This document shows positions 1-14,648 of a stretch of 64,000 bases of DNA, piece after piece. The stretch is from the NCBI GenBank assembly GCA_020086605.1, contig JACBWW010000016.1:15231408-15295407 (forward strand), given 5' to 3'. Below the pieces are notes generated by a model. It saw nothing but the letters and a program-made list of their open reading frames with translations, made no database searches and had not been told where the DNA came from. Every line of letters begins with the position of its first letter. Position 1 is the first letter of the stretch. A program made the position numbers and the translations under genes. Source of the stretch: Lanius collurio. Taxonomy: Eukaryota > Chordata > Aves > Passeriformes > Laniidae.

Positions 1-111
1 TAAAAGACTCTCCTGACAAAGCTGGAAGGAGCCAAGAGGTGGCAGATGTATCCATGCTCTGCTCCTTGTCACTCCCAGTCCCACCAGTGTCATTTCCTTC
101 TTCCCCCCAAG

Positions 112-5615
<5,504 letters not shown>

Positions 5616-6170
5616 GGCCACGCTGGCACTGCTCAGAGGGGCAACGCTGGCCCCAGCCTGCTGCAACAGTGCTCTGGGGACACAGGGCAGCTCATCCCGC
5701 TCCAGAGCCAAGCAGCCAAATGCTGGTGCTTCTCCCCAAGAGCGCCTTACCCACAGCAGGACTGTGCCATCCCCTCCCTGGCATGGTGCCAGCCACTGAC
5801 AGCCCCACACCGCTGCGGACACACTGGGATGGCCCCCAAGGATAAGCAGCACCAGGGTGCTTGCAGCAGAGCAGGCAGGAGGGGGCCTCCCTTGGAGCCA
5901 GGGTGCTGCCTAAGCCCACAGACACAAATGCTCAAGCTTTGGGGCGAGAGGAAGAAGCAGCAACCCAACAGCTGCCCACCCTGAAGCTCTCAGCATGCTC
6001 TGGGCCTGAAGTGGTGCCAGGGGACTGTGAGCAGCGCTGCTGGCATGGCATGGAGCCATGCTGGCAGGTGCAAAGGGACAGTATTGGCTGTGCACAGCCT
6101 CCAGCTCTGCAGCAGCCCTTCGGAGGTGTCAGCTCTGCCTTACGGACAATAAAGATCATGCAACAGCCGG
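5616..6170 (+). other. TIE1: TIE1 3' untranslated region
   Basis: This is the sequence after the TIE1 stop codon (TGA 5613-5615) up to just past the AATAAA at 6148-6153. It has no splice-compatible coding potential. The exact cleavage site is not visible and the end given is approximate. Confidence 0.75.
6148..6153 (+). terminator. TIE1: TIE1 polyadenylation signal AATAAA
   Basis: Canonical AATAAA hexamer 533 bases after the TIE1 stop codon and the first one downstream in this orientation. Cleavage is expected about 10-30 bases further on. Confidence 0.75.
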
Positions 6171-7740
6171 GTCCAGAGGAGTGTTGGTGGGGACCCAGCT
6201 CTGCTCCACTGACAGCACTGGGGAACAGGATGTGGGGGCCCAGTGATCTGCTGCTGTGGTGGGCACTCCTTGGAATCCTGTTCTCATTGGGGTCCTCTGA
6301 TAATCCCCAAGAGTGTCCCAGCATTCCCAGACAAGTCCCAGGTCTCATCACGCCATGGAGATGGGTTCCAGCTGGGATCTTTTCCCACAGAAACAATTTA
6401 AGACTTGGTCCTGTCCCCAAAGGGATATGGAGAACAGACTATGTCCTTCTTTTGCACAGCTGCCTCTTGCACACTTGAAAATTGTTCCTGCAGCTTCCCT
6501 TCGGCTGCCTGCTCTTCAAAGGGATGGCCCTGCTCCCCCAGCTGGGTCTCGTGGAGCTGTGCACTCTACACCCTTCCCACCCTGGCCAGCTGGCACCTCC
6601 CAGCACTGTGCCGAGCCATCAAGTAACTTCCCCCATCTGGCAAAGTGACGGAGGGGTTTGACCAGCCTGCTCAAACATGTGCTGCCGGGGTGACCCTCAC
6701 GTGCCCGTCCCTCGAGGGTCGCCTGGGCTCTGAGCTGAACCTCCTGCAGCAGCTCCTGTCCCAGGCTTTGGTTCCCCACCTGCACTGCTGCTGTTTGTTA
6801 CCCTGACATTGGGTGGCTTCACCTCTGCTGGCTTCAGCTTGCTCAGCCCTGGACATGCAATCCAGCTGCCTGTCCATCCATCTTCTGCAGTCCCACGAGA
6901 AGCAAGAGCAGCTCCTGCAGAGCCTGGTATCCCAGCTGGAGATGGGCATTTGCATTGTCCTTCTAGGCAAGAGTCTTTTATCCCCAGAAGATCTCTGAAC
7001 CCAGTCAATACCATTCTGATTTTCCATTCTGGCCACCAGTGCTCTTTGGTGACAACTGCAGCTGTTAGTGAGCAGCCTCTCTGCCCCATCCCTGAGGTCC
7101 CCAGTGAACCAGTGATGGGGACTGGCCCTCACAAACAGCCTGACATGTGCCCTGAGAATTGTGTCTGGGGCAGTGTCACCAGTCCTGCTCACACTTAGGT
7201 CTTTCTGGTTTTTTTGACAAAATTTGTCTGCAGCAAGTTGGGGCTGGCTGCTCCTGTCTCCCCTGAGTGCCTCTGGTGCTGTCCCCAGCTGCTGGCCTTG
7301 GTGCACTGTGGACACATGTGCAAGTGACTCCTTGTGCCCTGGCTGGTGCCCCTCAGGGCTGTGCAACAGTGCTGTGCTCTGGCAGGGTGGAAGACCCTCC
7401 AGCCCCCCGTGCCAAGCAGAGGTAGTGGACTGGCATGAGGCTGAGCACGACTGTGGGACCTCACTGTGGTGGCCCTGCTCCTGCACCACCAGCATCTCTG
7501 TGGGCTCTGCCAGTGCCCCCTGTGCCTGCAGCTCTGCTCCCAGCACAGCCACAGAGACAGTGCCGCTGGCAGAGCAGACCTGGAGTATACCAGTGCCAGG
7601 TGGCACAGAACACAAGGGAGACAGATCAGCTGTCCCATATCCCATGCTCCCATGTGGCAGCAGCCCCAACAGGGGCCTCCCTAGTTTCTCAGGGGTTGTT
7701 TTTCTTCCTGCCCCATCCTCCCAGCATGCCAGTAGCCACA
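6171..7740. other. TIE1-MPL intergenic region
   Basis: GC-rich spacer between the TIE1 poly(A) signal and the MPL upstream region. Long open frames exist here on both strands, including a minus-strand one of about 430 codons. They are low complexity in Cys/Ser/Gln, match no family I know, and are expected from the base composition. No gene or repeat is called. Confidence 0.6.
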
Positions 7741-7757
7741 AGGGCAGGACATGCCGC

Positions 7758-7770
7758 CTATCTGATAGGA
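7758..7770. promoter_or_regulatory. Inverted pair of GATA motifs upstream of MPL
   Basis: The sequence CCTATCTGATAGG reads as TATC and GATA back to back, giving a GATA-factor site on each strand about 230 bases upstream of the MPL start codon. GATA1 drives megakaryocyte genes, so a role in MPL transcription is plausible but inferred. Confidence 0.45.
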
Positions 7771-7870
7771 GCAGTCTCTCTTGGCGCTGCGGCTGGCGGC
7801 AGAGGGGCTGTGGCATAGTGGTTTCAGGCACAGGGAAGTGCTGGTGGTGGGGAGGGGGGAGCCCCCAGCC

Positions 7871-7910
7871 AGGCTTCCTGAGCTGCACAGCCACCACTTC
7901 CCAGATAAAG
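7871..7910 (+). promoter_or_regulatory. MPL: Putative MPL proximal promoter (ETS and GATA motifs)
   Basis: Within 130 bases of the MPL start codon lie two TTCC cores (7875-7878 and 7898-7901, ETS-type on the minus strand) and AGATAA at 7903-7908 (GATA type). The human MPL promoter is known to depend on closely spaced GATA and Ets sites, so this arrangement fits. No TATA box is evident and the transcription start was not determined. Confidence 0.5.
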
Positions 7911-7996
7911 GTATCGCCTGGAGGAGCCACAGCTGCTCCCAGGACACTGGCAAGGGCCAAGTGCGGCACATGTGGCCCCGGCACGCAGGTTGCAGG

Positions 7997-10900
7997 ATGG
8001 CAGCCTGCCTGTGCCAGGTCTGGCAGCTCTCACTACTCCCTGCCATCCTGCTCAGCCTCCACAGCCCACCACCAGCCCCCGAGCCAGTGACATCCCAAGG
8101 TAGGTCCTTGGGGCTATTTTTTCCCCCAGAGGATGGGCCAGGGAGGGGCTAGAATGCCGGGTGTGGGCAAGGAGCACATCACACCAGCCAAAATCTACAG
8201 GATTGGGAAGGGGGCATTCCAGGAGGGTGTGCAGGGGGTGTTCAGAGTGAGCAATGGAGTGCCCTTCTCACCTGTAGGACACCCCATGATGTTAGGAGTA
8301 AAGAAACATCCACGCTCACTGCAAGCATGCAGAGCCTGGGGATGGCAGCCTGGTGCTCCCAGTCCTGCTCAGGTAGAAGAGGGGCTCTCCACTCATCAGA
8401 AGTTCTTGGAGTTATGACACGATGAGGGTTTGAGAGATTTAACATCTGATGGCACAGCTCTGCACCACGGGCAATGCAGTGGCACTTCCAGGCTAACCCC
8501 AGTGCTCCTGCGCCAGCCTTGCCATAATGTTACTGTCCCGCCGGGCACCCTCAGCTGATAGCTGGCCTCAGTCTGGCTAACTGCACCTGCCAGAGCCATT
8601 CCCCATCTTTGTCTCATTTCAGGCTTCTCCATGCATTCCTTGAGAGCCTCATTAGCCCCTTTAGAACTTTCTGTAACACCATAAAAAGCATTAACTGAAT
8701 AAAAGCCTGTTATCTCCTGCTTGTGTCTCCAGCCCCACTCCAGGTCTCTGGCCAGGACAGGCTTGGGAGCAGATTTTGAGTCCCCCCTATAGGGGCAGCG
8801 GGACTCAGGGAGGCAGAGGGTCAGGGTTGGGCTCATCCTCTTTCTGCCCATAGCCTCTGCAAAATCGTTGTGCCCTGAGCCCTCCACTGGCTTGGCAGAA
8901 CTGCCCAGGCATGGCTGCTGTGGGCTGCAGAGTTGGGCATCTGCCCTTCCTAAGAAATGGCCTGTGCTCAGCAAAGATGCTCTGGTAGCCCACAGGACCA
9001 GGGTGGCCTCCCACCAGTGCCATGGGTCCCTGTGCCACCAAGCTGCTGGGACCTGGCCCCTTCATCTCCTGGTGCTTGGAGAGTGGGTGAGGTCATGGAG
9101 CCAGCATGAGGCCTGGGGTGGGGTAATGGGGGGCAAAAAGGAAAGGACAGGTGTGGGGGCAGTGGGGTAGATGGGACAGTGGGCAGGGGGAAGAAGGCAA
9201 CACAGGGCTGGGAAATGAGTAACAGGGCTGGGGGGATCCAGGAAAGAGAAGAGACAGGGCAAGAAGGGTATCAAGAAGGTGGCGAGGACATTTGGGAACT
9301 GTGCCCATTCTTTACCCAGAGTAGGCTCAGCTGGCAGTGCAGTGGGTGTGTAGCAGAGAATGGATACGCTCAGCAAATGGAGCAGACATTGGCAGCAGGC
9401 TTGTGGGGTCCTGAAGCTGGGGGCAACCCCTGGGAAGGCAGCAAATGCCAGTAGTGGAAGAGCAGGAAGAAGAGGGCTGGAGCAGGTCCCAGGGCAGAGG
9501 GAGTGGGAGAGAAGGGAGTGCGGAAGCAATGCTGGGGGCAGCAAGACCATCCCTGTGCATCACACATCTGCATCTTGGGGCTGTCCCCTCTTCCGTGACA
9601 ACAGGAGCAGGCACCCATGTGTCAGCAGAGCCACCGGTGCTTTGTACGGAGATCCTGCAGGGTGCGATGCTCCAGTTTGTCCATGCAATGACAAGGAGCC
9701 TGGTTTTCTGAGGGGGCAGAGAAACCCACAGGCCCCCAGGACAGTCCCTGGGCAGGGGTTTGGCCCATCCGCTCCGTTCAGGACCACATGCCCCTACACC
9801 AGCCCCCAGACCTTTTCCCTTTCCCTGGGGTGCTGCTCCTTCTTATCTCACTTCCGCACACCTTCCGGCATGAGCAGGGCAGGGGTGCTTCCCCCTGATC
9901 GCTGGGCCCTGAGCTCCCCTCCGACCGCAGGGCTATTTCAGGATGTTTGTTTGTCCTCAAGGACCTCGTGTACTGAGGAGGGGGGCATGGTGGGGCCGGG
10001 GGGAGCCCTGCACCAGGCAGGACCCCAGTGCAGGCCAGCAGCCAGCATGTGTGCCGTGTCCCTCCCCAGTGTGCCAAGCTGGTGGGGAGCACCTGTGCCC
10101 CAGCCATGCTCAGGCTGCCCCGGATGCCAGTGGGCATGGGGCGGGAGGAAGCAGGTGGGATGGGGACAGGTTTGTGCGGGGGCTCCTTCATGCCCACACT
10201 CTTCCCAGATGCTGCACTGCTAGCAGGTGTGTCCGAGCACATCCTCTGTTTCTCCCGCTCCTTCGAGGACCTCACCTGCTTCTGGGACGAGAAGGAGGAG
10301 ACAACAACTGGGATGTACCACTTCTACTACCAGTACAGCAGGTAGGAGATGGCGGGGACACAGCCCAGCCTCCTCCTAGCTGCACAGAGAGCAGCAGGGT
10401 TGGGGTGTCACAGCAATCTGTGCCATCCCAGTGGCTCCTAGCTGCAAGGGGAGATAGAGAGCCTATGGGAGCTACACAGCAGCTACTGCACGTCCTGCAG
10501 CAGGGCTGGGGCCTTGGAGGTCCCTCAGTCCCATGGGGATGGTGCCCTGCAGTGGATGGTGGCACAGGAAAGGAGATGGTGACACCAAGGTCTCAGTGCT
10601 TTGCCCCACATCCCCTCTCCTCAAGCTTGGCCCGAGGCAAGACCCTGCTCTCCATTCCTCAGGGGTATGTCCACAGCATGTGTGGTCTCTACGTGGCACC
10701 ACGAGGCTGGTGGGAAGCGACATGTCTGCGTCTTCCCCAGCCAGGACGTGCGGCTTTTCACCCAGCTCCACCTCCGTGTGCTGGATGCCACCACAAACCA
10801 GACCAAGTACTGGCGGAAGCTCAATGTGGATGCAGTGGGTGAGTCCCTCTGACTGGACAATGCCTTGTGACAACAGGACAGTCCCCAGACCTGGGTCCCC

Positions 10901-13542
10901 TGACCTCCTGCCTGCCATGGGGGTCAGCAACACCCTGAGCCCTGCATGCTGGGCACAGAGGCAGCCTTGGGGGGCACTTTCAGGCATCCCCCAGCAGGAC
11001 CAGGCATTGCCCAGACCAGGGCTGCAACAGGAGGGCAAACACCCTGGCATGTTCCCTGCAGGTCTCATTGCCCCCCCAGCAAACATCACGGCCCGCTGGG
11101 CTGGGGCTGCAGGGCAGCTCTGCGTGTCGTGGCAGCCACCACTCGCTGACTTCCCGAACTTCTTCCTCTATGAGGTGCAGTGCTGCCCTGCCAGCTCCCC
11201 AGGGATGCCCTGCAGCACCACACTGAACGCCAGTGACCCTTCCATCCAGTCAACTGTCAGCACTCATACACCCAGGGCCGGGGCAGCCTCCCCAGGAGTG
11301 GGGCAGGTACATAGAGGGGTCAGGGATGGGCAGGGGGGGCTGCGGGCTGCAGTTGCTCCTCAGCCTGGCTTCTCTCTACAGAGGCTGGTCCAAGCCAACA
11401 CCTGGGTGGTCCTCCAGGGCCTGCTGCCAGGGATGAGGTACTACATCCAGGTGCGCAGCAAGCCTGATGGCACGTCCCTGGATGGCATCTGGGGGCCCTG
11501 GTCACAGGCAGTGGCTGCGGAGACACCCCACTCCTCCGGTGAGCAGCCATCCCCTCTGCCGGGGTGCTGGCAGGAACAGCAGGGAGGCACCCTGGGGCTG
11601 CAGGCGGTGGGGGTCCTGTTGTAGGCAAGGTGCAACACCCAAGTTTTGGGGAAGCAGCTCCCTTCCTTCCCTGGCTCTTGCCTGCCCAGGAGACATCGGG
11701 CTGTGCTGCAGTACTCCTGACCTGCGGCATGTGCACTGCGAATGGAGCTGGGACCCTGCAGAGCCCCACAGCTCCCACCAGCTCTTCTACCGGCCACCTC
11801 CACGTGGGACTGGCAAAAGGTAAGGGGCATGGCAGGCATATGGCACTCAGGCAGGCACATCCCAGGGACCACTGGTCCTGCAGTGTCCCAATATCCCACA
11901 CTGGGCCACCCGCCTATGCCCTGCTCTGTCCTGCCTTACCACCACCAACCTCATATCTCCTCACCACCTCTCCCTGGCCACATTACACCTCCGACTTCAG
12001 GCAGCAGTAGCTTTCCTGGGCAAGTGCAGGAGGAATGCTGGCTGTGGGAATGTTTTGGTGGGACTGACTGGCTCCCCACTTCTCCCACAGGGAAGATGCA
12101 TGGCAACAGTGTGAGGAGGTGAGCAGGGGGACGCAGGCCACCCATGCCTGCATGTTCCAGCCCAGGGCTGGCAGTGCCATCTCTGTCCTGGTGAATGTCA
12201 CCCGGAACAACACGCTGCCCACACTCAGCTACTTCAAGGAGCCCTTCTGGCTGCACCAGGCTGGTGAGTCTCAATGCCACCACAGTCCCTGCCTGGCTCC
12301 TTGGTGTCCCATGTCCCGTTTCACAGGACTGACACATGCCTGTCCCCAAAACCAACAGTGCTCACAGATGCCCCACAGCTTGTGCAGGCAACAGTGTCGC
12401 AGGGCCGGCTGAGCCTGCAGTGGCTGCCACCCCTGGAGGTGCTGGCAGAGCAGCTGGACTACCAGATCCGCTATGCCATGGAGAACAGCCATGACTGGAA
12501 GGTAAGGCCAGGCCAGGACACCCCAAGCAGCCCTGCCCGCCTCTGCTGCTGACACATGCCAGGCACGGGGTCAGGCAAGCCAGACCCTCCCCTTGGCTGC
12601 TCGGCCACCCCACAGCAGCCATGCCCCGCAGGTCCTGCAGGTTCCACGAGCAGCTAGGAGAGAAGTCCTGGACCTACGGCCAGGCACCCGCTACCACGCC
12701 CAGGTGCGGGCCCAGCCCGGTGGGCCGTGGTACCAGGGCAGCTGGAGCGCCTGGTCCAAACCTGTTGTGGTTGATGCCACGGATGATGCAGGTAAGGGAC
12801 GGAGCAGGGGTGGAGGCTGTGGCCAGAAGAGCCACATGGCCGACAGCCAGACGGAGAGTCTGGAAATGGGGAGCACCGGGCAGACGGTGGCAGGGCTGTG
12901 AAGGGCTCAGCGTTGGTGGGTCCGGGAAGGGATACAGTTCCAGCGTTCCTCCTCCGATGCAGGCTGGCTCATCCCCAGTGTTACGGTGGTACCGCTGCTC
13001 TTCTTAGCAGTGCTCCTGGGTCTGCGGTGCACCTTCCCCTCCCTCTACAGGTAAAGGGCTGTGCCGGGGGCAGGCCTAGCACCAAGCCTGGGCACCTTGC
13101 CCGGGGGCATCAGGGGACCCCAAGTCTGGGGTTATCTGCGATGCCCCTTCCCCCGTAACCAGCAACGTGAAGCAGAAACTCTGGCCGCCCGTTCCTGACC
13201 TGCACCGTGCCCTGGGCAACTTCCTCCAGGAGAGCAGCAAGCACGGCCAGGTGAGGGGCTGCGGCAGGGCGGCTCAGCTCCCCCCGGGGCAGCTGGAAGG
13301 GCAGCCCCCATCGCGTCCACTCCGTGTCCCCCCAGGCCAGCGCCTTCGAAAAGCAGCTGCCGGAGGAGGCCGTCCTGCCCTGCCTACTGGAGGTGCTGCC
13401 CGGTCCGCGGGGCGAGGCAGGCGCGCCGCCGGAGCACGCTGGGAGCCGCCTGTCCAGCACCGACATCGCCAACCAGTCCTACCTGCTCATGAGCGACTGG
13501 GAGCCGCGGGGAGCCGCGGGGACCGCCCCCGCCCCGCCATAA
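7997..13542 (+). CDS. MPL: MPL thrombopoietin receptor, complete, 12 exons
   Basis: Class I cytokine receptor for thrombopoietin; signals through JAK2/STAT in megakaryocytes and stem cells. Exons: 7997-8099, 10209-10341, 10663-10838, 11062-11306, 11382-11538, 11690-11819, 12091-12263, 12359-12501, 12632-12791, 12963-13050, 13163-13250, 13336-13542 (1803 nt, 600 aa; human is 635 aa, also 12 exons). Exon 1 encodes a signal peptide beginning MAACLCQVW and ends in SQ, joining D of exon 2 as in human. Exon 2 carries the conserved CFSRSFEDLTCFWDE. Two cytokine-receptor modules end in WGPWS and WSAWS. The transmembrane helix is about residues 475-494 and Box1 is WPPVPDLHR (510-518). Oddities: the residue aligned with human W515 is Cys496, and the tail has only one distal tyrosine (Y581). 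Exon 1 is separated by a 2.1 kb intron, so its assignment rests on phase and the SQ-D junction. Confidence 0.96.
8100..10208 (+). other. MPL: MPL intron 1
   Basis: Intron of 2.1 kb between the signal-peptide exon and the first cytokine-receptor exon. It opens with GTAGGT and ends with a pyrimidine tract and CCCAG. It is purine-rich (G/A-rich on plus) around 9100-9540. I saw no exon, RNA gene or recognisable transposon in it. Confidence 0.7.
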
Positions 13543-13608
13543 ACGCGCATCCCCACTCAAACACCCGCCTGGTCCCTCCTTCGCCGGCCCGCCCCTGCTC
13601 CTGGATCA

Positions 13609-13712
13609 CCCCGCCCCTTACCCGGCACCGCTCCGCCCCTGCTCCGGGACCGGCCCTGCTCCGGGACCGCCCCGCCCCTTACCCGGAACCGTCCCGCCCC
13701 TGCTCCGGGACC
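13609..13712. repeat. GC-rich 61-bp minisatellite, truncated by assembly gap
   Basis: A 61-bp unit starting CCCCGCCCCTTACCCGG occurs at 13609-13669 and again from 13670 until the N run begins at 13713. The 43 comparable bases differ at three positions. A 15-mer, CCCTGCTCCGGGACC, recurs inside each unit and a degenerate partial copy precedes it (about 13584-13608). It lies just after the MPL stop codon and before the CDC20 promoter. Confidence 0.8.
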
Positions 13713-14111
13713 NNNNNNNNNNNNNNNNNNNNNNNNNNNNNNNNNNNNNNNNNNNNNNNNNNNNNNNNNNNNNNNNNNNNNNNNNNNNNNNNNNNNNNNN
13801 NNNNNNNNNNNNNNNNNNNNNNNNNNNNNNNNNNNNNNNNNNNNNNNNNNNNNNNNNNNNNNNNNNNNNNNNNNNNNNNNNNNNNNNNNNNNNNNNNNNN
13901 NNNNNNNNNNNNNNNNNNNNNNNNNNNNNNNNNNNNNNNNNNNNNNNNNNNNNNNNNNNNNNNNNNNNNNNNNNNNNNNNNNNNNNNNNNNNNNNNNNNN
14001 NNNNNNNNNNNNNNNNNNNNNNNNNNNNNNNNNNNNNNNNNNNNNNNNNNNNNNNNNNNNNNNNNNNNNNNNNNNNNNNNNNNNNNNNNNNNNNNNNNNN
14101 NNNNNNNNNNN
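13713..14111. other. Assembly gap (399 N)
   Basis: Run of N between the MPL 3' end and the CDC20 promoter. The left edge is inside the GC-rich tandem repeat, so more repeat units, the MPL cleavage site and distal CDC20 promoter sequence may be missing. Confidence 0.99.
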
Positions 14112-14289
14112 CAATGCCCCGGCGGATCGCCCCGCCCCCAGAGGCTCAGCCAATCGCGTTGCGTCGCGCGGCCGTCGCCTGGCAGCGCGCGGCCGTTGGG
14201 TTTGAAGCGGCCAACCGGGGGCCCGTCCGCGCGCCGTTTAAAATGCTGCGGCGCGGGCGGGGCAGGCGAGCGGCAGCGGCGCGGCGGAG
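14112..14289 (+). promoter_or_regulatory. CDC20: CDC20 promoter and 5' untranslated exon 1
   Basis: A CCAAT box lies at 14150-14154, and a second may sit on the gap edge (CAAT at 14112-14115). TTTGAA at 14201-14206 matches the cell-cycle homology region (CHR). CCAAT plus CHR is the known late cell-cycle (DREAM / MuvB-B-Myb with NF-Y) promoter design and the human CDC20 promoter is reported to use CDE/CHR control. A noncoding first exon ends at 14289 before GTGAGC and splices to 14645. The transcription start lies between the CHR and 14289 and was not pinned down. Confidence 0.7.
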
Positions 14290-14648
14290 GTGAGCGTGAG
14301 GTGGGGCCGGGCGGCCGGGAAGGTGCCGTTTCGAGCAAGGGAGGCTGTGGTGAAGCGGACGAGGGGGAAGGAGAATGTCCCTTAGCGGAGAGAGTCCCGA
14401 GTTGCGGCTGGAGGAGGTGTCGGCTGTTGGAAAGGGCCCCCGACAGGCGGAGGGAGGGGGTATCGGCTAATGGAGAGCGCCCCGAGAAGCGGTTGGGGAG
14501 AGTGGGGGGTGTCCGGTGGTGGGGAGGACCCCGAGGAGCGGCCGCAGGGCTTGGAAGAAGGTCCGGTGGTGGGGAGGCCCGCGGGGCCTGTCGGAGCAGG
14601 CTGCAGCCCGGCCGGTGGGCCCGGCTGACGCCGCCCGCCCGCAGGACC

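Noticed and set aside
6671..7984. Minus-strand open frame of about 437 codons upstream of MPL
   Set aside because: Low-complexity composition, no recognisable domain, antisense to the MPL upstream region. Length is explained by GC richness.
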